A DNA stretch of 17,452 bases from Pseudomonadota bacterium. Its GTDB lineage: Bacteria > Pseudomonadota > Alphaproteobacteria > Rhizobiales > Xanthobacteraceae. Below, in pieces: positions 1 through 6,876 of this stretch. How positions within the stretch are numbered: the first letter of the stretch is position 1; each line of letters opens with the position of its first letter. Made by a program: the position numbers and the translations under genes. Under the pieces are notes generated by a model. That model saw only the letters and a program-made list of their open reading frames with translations, ran no database searches and was not told the origin of the DNA. The stretch spans positions 1 to 17,452 of the forward strand of contig JAEWIX010000017.1 in the NCBI GenBank assembly GCA_023386885.1. The letters are read 5' to 3'.

Positions 1-1
1 G

Positions 2-772
2 CACAATATCGAGGTGGTCTACGACAAGGTCATCCTGGTGCTGCGCGGCCTCAGCCTCGAAGTGCCGAAAGGCGCGATCGTGGCGCTGCTCGGCGCCAAC
101 GGCGCCGGCAAGTCGACGACGCTGAAAGCGATCTCGGGACTGCTCAAGACCGAGGATGGCGAAGTCATCCGCGGCGAGATCCTTTTCGACGGCGCCCGCA
201 TCAACGGCATCGATCCCGACAAGATCGTCCGCCGCGGCATCTTCCAGGTGATGGAGGGCCGCCGCATCATCGCCGACATGACGTCGATCGAGAACCTGAA
301 GCTCGGCGCCTTCACCCGGACAGACAACGAGATCGCCGACGACATCGACATGGTGTTCAGGTATTTCCCGCGGCTCAAGGAGCGCACCGGGCTTGCCGGC
401 TACCTCTCCGGCGGCGAGCAGCAGATGCTGGCAATCGGCCGCGCGCTGATGGCGCGGCCCAAGATGATCCTGATGGACGAACCGTCGATGGGCCTGTCGC
501 CGCTGCTGGTCAAGGAGGTGTTCGCCATCATCAAGGAGATCAACCGCGACCTCGGCGTCACCATCCTGCTGGTCGAACAGAACGCGCGCGCGGCGCTGTC
601 GGTCGCCAGCCACGGCTACATCATGGAACAGGGCAAGGTGGTGCTCGACGGCACCGCGGACGAACTGCGCGACAACGAGGACGTCAAGGAATTCTACCTC
701 GGCGGCGGCGACCATCAGCGCAAGAGCTTCAAGAACCTCAAGAGCTTCAAGCGCCGCAAGCGCTGGCTGTAG
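2..772 (+). CDS. livF: LivF-type branched-chain amino acid/amide ABC transporter ATPase (5' end outside window)
   Basis: Cytoplasmic ATPase subunit of a HAAT-family importer for branched-chain amino acids, amides or related substrates. The frame is open from base 2, and the residues before the first possible GTG (14) already match the family's N-terminal strand, so the true start lies upstream of the window. Visible landmarks are the Walker A motif GANGAGKST (residues 27-35 counted from base 14), the Q-loop in GIFQVMEGRR, the signature LSGGEQQ, the Walker B ILMDEPSMGLSP, and VEQNA where many ABC ATPases have a histidine switch; VEQNA is normal for LivF. The C-terminus is a lysine/arginine-rich tail (KRRKRWL) beyond the usual end of the domain. 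The next gene on the same strand begins 79 bp downstream, and both look like host core genes with high GC. Family assignment is very secure; the substrate cannot be read from the ATPase. Confidence 0.95.
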   Translation, partial: HNIEVVYDKVILVLRGLSLEVPKGAIVALLGANGAGKSTTLKAISGLLKTEDGEVIRGEILFDGARINGIDPDKIVRRGIFQVMEGRRIIADMTSIENLKLGAFTRTDNEIADDIDMVFRYFPRLKERTGLAGYLSGGEQQMLAIGRALMARPKMILMDEPSMGLSPLLVKEVFAIIKEINRDLGVTILLVEQNARAALSVASHGYIMEQGKVVLDGTADELRDNEDVKEFYLGGGDHQRKSFKNLKSFKRRKRWL

Positions 773-794
773 GTTTCAAGGCAAAACATCGTCC

Positions 795-812
795 TCTCTC
801 CTTGCGGAGAGA
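795..812 (+). promoter_or_regulatory. Short hairpin between livF and the CoA-ligase gene
   Basis: Perfect 7-bp inverted repeat TCTCTCC/GGAGAGA with the loop TTGC, in the 79-bp gap between two same-strand genes. No T-run follows, so it is not a classic intrinsic terminator. It may be an mRNA processing or stability element, or chance. Confidence 0.3.
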
Positions 813-851
813 TATCGAAACGCGCGTTGCGAACAAGAACAGGACCCTGCC

Positions 852-2078
852 ATGGCCGATCACTATGACGCCCTCGAAACCCGGACACATCAGGAACGCG
901 AGGCCGACCTGTTCAAACAGCTCCCAGACGTGCTCCGGGAGGCGCTGAAGGCGCCAGCCTACGCGGAGCGCCTCAAGGGCATCGATCCCGCCCAAGTCAC
1001 CAGCCGGGCCGCGCTGGCCGCGCTGCCCGTGCTGCGGAAATCCGACTTGCCGGCGATCCATAAAGCCGCGCCGCCGTTCGGCGGGCTGGTCACCGCACCG
1101 CTGGGTTCGTTCGGACGGCTGTTCACTTCGCCGGGACCGATCTTCGAACCGCAGGCGGCGGAGACCGATTCCTGGGGCAGCGCTCGCGCAATCTTCGCCG
1201 CCGGCCTGCGACCGGGCGACGTGGTGCTCAACACCTTCAGTTATCATTTGACCCCCGGTGGATTCATTTTTGACTCTGCCGCGCGGGCGTTGGGTTGCGC
1301 GGTGATCCCCGCTGGCCCCGGCAACACCGAACAGCAGTTCGAACTGATCGAAGCCTACCGGCCGGTGGCCTATGCCGGCACGCCCGACTTTCTGAAGATC
1401 CTGCTCGACAACGCCGAGAAGACCGGCCGCGACGTCTCCTCGATCAAGCGCGCCATCGTCTCTGGCGCGGCGTTCCCGCCATCGCTGGAAGCGGAGATCA
1501 AGGGCCGCGGCATCGACGCCTATCAGGTGTTCGGCACCGCCGACCTCGGCCTGGTGGCGTTTGAGACCACCGGGCGCGACGGCATGGTCGTTTCGGAGAA
1601 CGTGATCTTCGAGATCGTGCGACCCGGCACCGGCGACCCGGTATCCGATGGCGACGTCGGCGAGATCGTTGTGACTACGCTCAGCCCGCATCATCCCTGG
1701 ATCAGGCTTGCACTGGGCGATCTTACCGCGGCCCTGCCCGGGCCCAGCGCGTCCGGCCACACCAACCTCCGCATCAGGGGCTGGATGGGCCGCGCCGACC
1801 AGACTACGAAGGTGAAAGGGATGTTCGTACGTCCCGAGCAGGTCGCGGAAATCGGCAAGCGTCATCCTGAACTGAAGCGATTGCGGTTGGTGGTCAGCCG
1901 CGATGGCGAATCCGACGTAATGACGTTGAAAGCCGAGACAGCAGCTGCGTCAGCGGCTTTGGCGGAGACCGTCGCCGCTACGTTGCGTACAGTCACCAAA
2001 CTTGGCGGCAAAGTCGAACTGGTCGTCGGCGGATCACTGCCCAACGATGGCAAAGTAATTGCGGACGAGCGCGTGTAG
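852..2078 (+). CDS. PaaK-like phenylacetate-CoA ligase family adenylating enzyme
   Basis: A 408-residue protein of the ANL (AMP-forming acyl-CoA ligase) superfamily, closest in layout to phenylacetate-CoA ligases. Expected role: activate a carboxylic acid to its CoA thioester via an acyl-AMP, in the cytoplasm. The start at 852 is supported by AGGA seven bases upstream. Seen in order: FTSPGP (residues 91-96) where canonical enzymes have the Ser/Thr/Gly-rich P-loop SSGTTG; FGTAD (227-231) in place of YGxTE; LGDLT for the TGD ribose-binding aspartate; the hinge GRADQTTKVKGMFVRPEQV; and a C-terminal lysine in LPNDGKVIADER, as expected for the adenylation lysine. The protein is slightly shorter than PaaK. 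It directly follows livF, so a link to uptake and activation of an organic acid is plausible. The degenerate P-loop leaves substrate and catalytic vigour open. Confidence 0.85.
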   Translation: MADHYDALETRTHQEREADLFKQLPDVLREALKAPAYAERLKGIDPAQVTSRAALAALPVLRKSDLPAIHKAAPPFGGLVTAPLGSFGRLFTSPGPIFEPQAAETDSWGSARAIFAAGLRPGDVVLNTFSYHLTPGGFIFDSAARALGCAVIPAGPGNTEQQFELIEAYRPVAYAGTPDFLKILLDNAEKTGRDVSSIKRAIVSGAAFPPSLEAEIKGRGIDAYQVFGTADLGLVAFETTGRDGMVVSENVIFEIVRPGTGDPVSDGDVGEIVVTTLSPHHPWIRLALGDLTAALPGPSASGHTNLRIRGWMGRADQTTKVKGMFVRPEQVAEIGKRHPELKRLRLVVSRDGESDVMTLKAETAAASAALAETVAATLRTVTKLGGKVELVVGGSLPNDGKVIADERV

Positions 2079-2106
2079 GTTGAATATTGATCCAGTTCTT
2101 TCCCAC

Positions 2107-2140
2107 ATACAGCCGAACGAGATAGTGCATTCGGCTGTAT
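2107..2140. terminator. Likely bidirectional terminator hairpin between convergent genes
   Basis: Perfect 11-bp inverted repeat ATACAGCCGAA/TTCGGCTGTAT with a 12-base loop, midway between the stop of the CoA-ligase gene (2078, plus) and the stop of the guanylyltransferase gene (2154, minus). Position and symmetry fit a bidirectional terminator. There is no clear T-tract on either side, so rho-independent termination is not assured. It also sits close to where base composition changes from core to island. Confidence 0.5.
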
Positions 2141-2153
2141 CCTGTATTCGATA

Positions 2154-3497
2154 CTACAACGGCACTTCAACCAGTTCGAGCGCTTCGCTGCCGACATTCT
2201 CTACACGACAATCGACGCCAGCAGGGAGATGGATCGATTCCTGAGAATGCAAAATCTTCTGACGTCCAGCCACCGTAACAAGCGCATCCCCACTCAAGAC
2301 AATCCAATGTTTCGCACGGTCGCTTGATATGTCCGACAACAAATGCTCCTTAGCTCCCAACACGACATGCCGAACTTGACGACCATTACCGATATCGAGT
2401 GAACGGTCTGCACCGTTCGGACGCGGTGTTCTCAGTATATGAGGAGCAACATTTTTCAGTTGTGCAACGAGGCGCTTCAAGCTACCGCCATCGCGCTGGC
2501 GCGAGATCAGTATGGCATCGCCAGTAGCTACAACAACGATGTCTTCGACGCCTTCCAGGGCTACGACAGACTTGTTGGATAACACGTAACAACCGCGAAC
2601 ATTGTCGAGCACAACGGCGCCACGAGTCACATTGCCCTGCGCGTCTTTCGGGGACAACTCCCAGACGGCCGACCACGCCCCAACATCCGACCAGCCAAAG
2701 TTAGCCGGAATGACCGCTGCTCTCGCCGTTTTCTCCATCACCGCGTAATCGATCGAGATCGATGCCGCACTTTCAAATTCATCCTTGTCGAGACTGATAA
2801 CATTCTGATCCGACTCCGCACAATCGACAGCGCGTGATATGGCATCTAGACTTTCCGGATCGACCTTACGGTACTCCTCCAGTAATACATCAGCGCGAAA
2901 CATAAAGTTTCCGCTATTCCATAGATAGCCGTCCCTCATATAGCGCGTTGCCGTCGCAATATCCGGCTTTTCGACGAATGAGGTTACGGTGCAGACTAGA
3001 CCGTCGATGACCCCTCCCGGAGCGATATAGCCGTACTCCGTTGCCGGCCATTCGGGCTTGATGCCAAAGGTGACGATATTCCCTGCGACAGATGCCTTCA
3101 CGGATGCCGCACAGGCCGCAACAAATGCCGACACGTCTTGCACGACATGATCCGCCGCAAGCGCCAGTACAACGCACCGCGGATCTCGACGGACCGCGCA
3201 TAACGCACCTGCCGCAATCGCAGGTCCCGAATCACGACGCGCCGACTCTAGGAGAATATCCACCTCGCAGCCAATCTCTTCCAGTTGCGACTGAACAAGG
3301 CCTCGATAGGCGGCTCCAGTCACGACAATCGGACGATCGAATAATTCAGAACGCGCGACCCGTAGAACCGTTTCCTGGAATGTCGACGTCCGACCGAACA
3401 GATTGATGAACTGCTTTGGACGGTCTTCTCGTGACAAGGGCCACAGCCGCCTTCCCGCCCCTCCGCACATAATTAAAGGAATGATCCTGTCGGACAT
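2154..3497 (-). CDS. manC: Mannose-1-phosphate guanylyltransferase with degenerate isomerase domain
   Basis: 447 residues; makes GDP-mannose from mannose-1-phosphate and GTP. The N-terminal nucleotidyltransferase domain is intact, with the pyrophosphorylase signature GGAGRRLWPLSREDRPKQF at residues 12-30, then AADHV, FVEKP, WNSGNFMF, DYAVMEK and FGWSDVGAW. The C-terminal cupin part (from about 340) is altered. The stretch that in bifunctional type II PMI/GMP proteins carries a run of metal-binding histidines before RAEHW reads LLSDISSDRAKHW here, so only one histidine remains near it. The protein then stops at ELVEVPL, without the usual tail of about 20 residues (family pattern YLGEDDIVR). 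The missing tail is not found in other frames downstream. GGGA a few bases upstream of the ATG supports the start. I infer guanylyltransferase activity without phosphomannose isomerase activity. It is the first island gene after the core boundary and converges on the CoA-ligase gene. Confidence 0.9.
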   Translation of the reverse strand: MSDRIIPLIMCGGAGRRLWPLSREDRPKQFINLFGRTSTFQETVLRVARSELFDRPIVVTGAAYRGLVQSQLEEIGCEVDILLESARRDSGPAIAAGALCAVRRDPRCVVLALAADHVVQDVSAFVAACAASVKASVAGNIVTFGIKPEWPATEYGYIAPGGVIDGLVCTVTSFVEKPDIATATRYMRDGYLWNSGNFMFRADVLLEEYRKVDPESLDAISRAVDCAESDQNVISLDKDEFESAASISIDYAVMEKTARAAVIPANFGWSDVGAWSAVWELSPKDAQGNVTRGAVVLDNVRGCYVLSNKSVVALEGVEDIVVVATGDAILISRQRDGGSLKRLVAQLKNVAPHILRTPRPNGADRSLDIGNGRQVRHVVLGAKEHLLSDISSDRAKHWIVLSGDALVTVAGRQKILHSQESIHLPAGVDCRVENVGSEALELVEVPL

Positions 3498-3622
3498 AAA
3501 CTTCCCGCGAAATAAACGCCTCAGACCTCGAAAAATGCGTCAATCAAGCTATATCAACAAATTGATCGAATCCAACATATGCCGCTCGAACGGCAAACAT
3601 CGTTCCCTTCAATTCGGGGGGA
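3498..3622. promoter_or_regulatory. Divergent intergenic region between manC and gtrA-like gene
   Basis: 125 bp between two divergently transcribed genes, so it should hold promoters for both. It is AT-rich relative to the flanking genes, with a small inverted repeat GCCG/CGGC around CTCGAA. I do not see a -35/-10 pair good enough to place a transcription start. Confidence 0.35.
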
Positions 3623-4144
3623 ATGGTTAGCGCAATCGATAATTCAAAAGACTTCCACCGTCCTTTTTGCTATCAGGCAAAAAAACTCTGGAAACCACAA
3701 TCTCCCATGAGACGGCTAGTTCAACCATTCGTTCACATCTGGGGCGCGTCCGCGACGCGACTGAAGATTGCCAATTTTGCGTTGATCGGCATCGGTAACA
3801 CCTTGGTTGACCTCGGCGTGTTCACTCTGGCCTACAAATGGTTCGAACTGCCGATCGTTCTGGCAAACATCATCGCTTGGCTGGTCGCAGTCTCTGGCTC
3901 GTACATCATGAACACGTTCATCACATTCCATGTCGAAACCGGTAGGGTTTTGCGTTTCAAACATTACGTCAGCTTTATTGCATCCGGCGCCCTCGGGATG
4001 ATCGCCACCACGGCCACACTTGTAGCTCTATCGCTCTACATTCATGTAATGATGGCGAAGCTAGTGTCGATTTTCGTGGGTTTCGCCGTGAATTTCACCA
4101 TGAGTAATCTGGTGGTGTTCCGCGCCCCAAAGCCAAGAGCTTAA
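3623..4144 (+). CDS. GtrA-like family membrane protein (first copy)
   Basis: A small polytopic inner-membrane protein of the GtrA family, whose members are thought to help polyprenyl-phosphate-linked sugars cross the inner membrane. Four hydrophobic segments are visible (about residues 48-70, 76-98, 113-136, 141-163 of the 173-codon reading), with the family-typical starts FALIGIGNTLVDLGVF and NTFITF and the ending NFTMSNLVVF. The start is uncertain. The ATG at 3623 has a G-run almost touching it. The ATG at 3707 would give 145 residues, nearer the usual GtrA length, but has only a weak GGA upstream. The gene stands alone on the plus strand and converges on the AGE-family gene with 22 bp between stops. 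A second, dissimilar GtrA lies at 9039-9437. Function is inferred from family only. Confidence 0.85.
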   Translation: MVSAIDNSKDFHRPFCYQAKKLWKPQSPMRRLVQPFVHIWGASATRLKIANFALIGIGNTLVDLGVFTLAYKWFELPIVLANIIAWLVAVSGSYIMNTFITFHVETGRVLRFKHYVSFIASGALGMIATTATLVALSLYIHVMMAKLVSIFVGFAVNFTMSNLVVFRAPKPRA

Positions 4145-4166
4145 GAAAGCTCATCGGTATTATACA

Positions 4167-5303
4167 TCAACGCAAGATTCGATCAGCCTCGGTGATTGCG
4201 CAAAGAATATGATAGAACGATGAAGCCAAGATCGGGGATTTTCTTGCATCTTGATTACAAAAATGGTCGTACCATCCGCCTTTGACTGGGTGGCGTAGAT
4301 AGTATCGCTCTAGCCGCAACAACGCCGACCGCGCCTCCTCATCAGCATTTCGGTCTCCGGACTCGACTTGCGCCATCCAAGCTTTCGCGATTTCTGTCTG
4401 TGGCCAACATCGACCCGATGGCTTCACGATACGTCCTTCCACGTCGCCTTCATCAACCAAACAGCCAGTTCGCGGATCGCGATACCGTAGGGATGAAGTA
4501 AGAAGTGCTAACCGATACTTTTCCGTGGGGCAACCAGTGATCCGCTCGAACCCCTTTAGCAACCATACCCATTCGGCCTGATGACCCGGCTCAACACTCA
4601 CCGGCGCGATTCTCGACCAGTCGTCTTCGAAATATTCACCGAGAACCTGCTCTCGTGGATCATAAAAGTGCGCTAGAAATAGACTAAATAGTTTACCAGC
4701 ACGATCCTGAAACACGACCTCATGGGTGGCATCGAATGCTGCGATCATCGCCTCAAACAAATGCATATGCGGATTTTGGCGACGCGGCAAATTTGCAGGA
4801 TCTCCCTCCAGGTAACCACCATGTTCAGATTCCAGACCACCATCGAGAAATTCAAGCACAGATTCAATCTCGGTCCGGACTTGGGGATCCTGATCAATCT
4901 GAAAAACCGTCGCTAGCGCCAACAGAACGAATGCGTGATCATAAGTATCGCGATCTGCAGATATCACGCTGCCATCGGCAGCCATCAACGTTACAAAACC
5001 GGGCTTGCCATCCGGACTTTTCGCCTTCGACAGCATATGGTCGAGGCCACGCAGAGCAACACTCCTAGCTGCCGGGCTCCACCCCAACTGTGCAGCTTTT
5101 GCAAAACAATAAATTTGACGCGCCTGAACGCGAAGTCTGCGCGGGGCATTCAAATCTGCTGTTCCATCACAATGCAGACTGTCAACAAAGCCTCCACGAC
5201 CATGATCCCATCCTTGTCGTTCCCAAAGCGGGAAAGCGCTTTCGATCACGAATGTTCGAAGTAAGTCGACAATATTTTCCGCGTTAATCGCAATCTCCGA
5301 CAT
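4167..5303 (-). CDS. AGE-family sugar epimerase/isomerase (candidate mannose-6-phosphate isomerase)
   Basis: 378 residues of the N-acylglucosamine 2-epimerase (AGE) fold, an alpha/alpha toroid that interconverts aldose/ketose or C2-epimeric sugars. Landmarks: NPHMHLFEA (about 177-185), EPGHQAEWVWLL (238-249, with the conserved His and Glu), RCWPQTE (298-304) and GGWYDHF near the end. The frame stays open upstream to 5474, but I chose the ATG at 5303. It has GAGGGA four bases upstream and starts the protein at the family's normal N-terminus; the extra 57 residues would be basic, cysteine-containing and unlike the family. With manC one gene away and its isomerase motif degraded, supplying mannose-6-phosphate is a plausible role. 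Other AGE specificities (free mannose, N-acyl hexosamine) cannot be excluded. Confidence 0.88.
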   Translation of the reverse strand: MSEIAINAENIVDLLRTFVIESAFPLWERQGWDHGRGGFVDSLHCDGTADLNAPRRLRVQARQIYCFAKAAQLGWSPAARSVALRGLDHMLSKAKSPDGKPGFVTLMAADGSVISADRDTYDHAFVLLALATVFQIDQDPQVRTEIESVLEFLDGGLESEHGGYLEGDPANLPRRQNPHMHLFEAMIAAFDATHEVVFQDRAGKLFSLFLAHFYDPREQVLGEYFEDDWSRIAPVSVEPGHQAEWVWLLKGFERITGCPTEKYRLALLTSSLRYRDPRTGCLVDEGDVEGRIVKPSGRCWPQTEIAKAWMAQVESGDRNADEEARSALLRLERYYLRHPVKGGWYDHFCNQDARKSPILASSFYHILCAITEADRILR

Positions 5304-5856
5304 ACTTCCCTCTGGCGCTTGATAATAGGTGAGTTGCTTGCAGTCGTCAGGCGGGCAGACCCTTCGAATCCTCAAAAAAGCTCTTAAGCTTGCCACCTTG
5401 CACATCCACAGCCTAGTCATCTGGAACTGCAGTATGGGGCTCTGTGTATGCTCTTTGTCCATGGATAGGAGCATATGGAATGGTTGGTCGGCAAGCGGAC
5501 GCTATTGTGTTGGGAATCGATGAAGGGTCTTTTCTGGAATCCTAGGTTCGCCGTCAGAAACTCCGCGTTCACTGTCAGACCGTTGCCGTATGCCTACGAC
5601 CTTGTTGTGTATCTGAGGGACTTCCGAGCAAGGAGGCTGCCGAGCAGTTCGGGGCCTGAGCACACCGTAGCCAATGACGGCGGTGGTTTGCGCAGGTTGA
5701 TGTTGAAAGGCGAACTGTCAGAAATCTTATATTTAAGGCCTACTAATGAGGTGAGGGGCATCATATGACTGTCGAGAGGTTCTGGATCAGCTTCTAGTCG
5801 AAACTGGCCCGAAAGGATATTTTCGACAAGGACGGTCAGGTCGACGAACAAAGCCT
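5304..5856. other. Long stretch with no convincing gene
   Basis: 553 bp between the start of the AGE-family gene and the end of the next minus-strand gene. Two overlapping open frames of 97 codons exist (5475-5768 plus, 5594-5887 minus), but neither has a ribosome binding site, recognisable motif or typical composition, and the minus one runs into the methyltransferase gene. I see no tRNA-like fold or strong terminator. It could be a leader region, the wreck of a lost gene, or a junction between transferred segments. Confidence 0.4.
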
Positions 5857-6726
5857 CTAAGTGGCACGCTCTCCGATAACAATCCAACTATAGCCATGAC
5901 GGTGATGTATACGCACGCTCTCAAAGCCGTTATCCAGCATTAGAGCCAATGCCTCGTCACGGGTATAGTAATGCGCATACAGCGGGTTAAGTTGATCGTA
6001 GATAATCAGTCGCCGCTTATCAGCTGCCAAGCGTCCGTAGATGTTCACGAGATAATTTGATGGCCGCAACCAATTTCCACTAAAACGAGCCACCGCGATG
6101 TAGGACATCAGAATTGCATCCCCCACACTGCAACACATTGCCAGTAATGTGTGTGGCAAACGCGACGTAATGTGTCTCAACGGCTTCACAGCCAAGAGAT
6201 ACCGTTCGTTGCCCTCGCGCGCATAAAGCCAGACTATCATTCGGCCACCTGGCTTCAAAGCAGACAAAGCAGCACGCACTATCGGACCAGGATCAACAAC
6301 ATGATGAAGCACGCCAATCGAAGTAACTAAATCAAATGGTGTATTCAATGGAATGTCTTCGCCCCTACCCCTGATCAGCGTCACACTCTCTGCCCTACTC
6401 TCTACGTTCGTCCGTAAGACATCAAATGCGTCAGATGGCTCAATCGCTGTAACATGGAACGCACCAGCATCAAGTAACATATTTACGATGCGACCGGTCC
6501 CAGACCCGACATCCGCCACGCGCTTACCACGTACATCATCCAATGCCAGTAACGGGCCAAAAATATCTCCCATTAATTCGACTGAACCGTAGAAGCCTGA
6601 GTTATCCGTATAGATCTTCCACTGAACGCCAAAATCGGTGATAGTTTGCGTATCAATCTTCCGCTCGAAGTTAGTCCGATTGGCTAGCGTCCGCTTATCG
6701 GTGGGCTCTAAGCGCTCCTGTGTCAT
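5857..6726 (-). CDS. Class I SAM-dependent methyltransferase (first of three)
   Basis: 289 residues with a Rossmann-type methyltransferase core: motif I VADVGSGTGRI (about 70-80), the acidic loop AIEPSDAF, then FDLVTSIGVLHHVVDPG and LKPGGRMIVWLY. The N-terminal DFGVQW...GFYGSVELM is a pattern I associate with methyltransferases of glycan clusters. A hydrophobic stretch (around 185-205, LLAMCCSVGDAILMSYIAVA) suggests close contact with the membrane or a buried helix. The C-terminal half carries YAHYYTRDEALALMLDNGF, common in this group. The only good start is the ATG at 6726; the ribosome binding site is weak. It is transcribed divergently from the GT-C-like gene. The substrate is unknown; context suggests a sugar or lipid-linked glycan. 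It is not closely similar to the other two methyltransferases here. Confidence 0.88.
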   Translation of the reverse strand: MTQERLEPTDKRTLANRTNFERKIDTQTITDFGVQWKIYTDNSGFYGSVELMGDIFGPLLALDDVRGKRVADVGSGTGRIVNMLLDAGAFHVTAIEPSDAFDVLRTNVESRAESVTLIRGRGEDIPLNTPFDLVTSIGVLHHVVDPGPIVRAALSALKPGGRMIVWLYAREGNERYLLAVKPLRHITSRLPHTLLAMCCSVGDAILMSYIAVARFSGNWLRPSNYLVNIYGRLAADKRRLIIYDQLNPLYAHYYTRDEALALMLDNGFESVRIHHRHGYSWIVIGERAT

Positions 6727-6876
6727 CGTACTGCAAAACCCTTACAAGCCCGACGAATCAACGTTAGACGTCTGCGACGCGCTGAAAGTTACAATGTGCA
6801 TAGTGCACTCGCCAATTATAGCACAATGTCACGCTGGCTGGAAAACACCCATGAAGCGAGAGCACGAGCAGACTGA
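6727..6876. promoter_or_regulatory. Divergent promoter region with small palindrome
   Basis: 150 bp between two divergent genes. It contains the inverted repeat GTGCA-TAG-TGCAC (6796-6808), two copies of ACAATGT (6791-6797, 6823-6829) that flank it, and an AT-rich block ATTATA (6815-6820) that could act as a -10 element. These are possible operator/promoter parts; no transcription start can be fixed. Confidence 0.3.

Noticed and set aside
747..1865. 372-codon open frame opposite the CoA-ligase gene
   Set aside because: GC-rich antisense frame with Gly/Arg/Ala-rich composition and no motif; the plus-strand gene has clear family motifs.
5304..5474. 57-residue N-terminal extension of the AGE-family protein
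   Set aside because: The ATG at 5303 has a strong GAGGGA site and begins the known domain; the extension is unlike the family and has no ribosome binding site of its own.
5475..5887. Two 97-codon frames, one per strand, in the orphan segment
   Set aside because: They overlap each other, lack ribosome binding sites and resemble no family I know.
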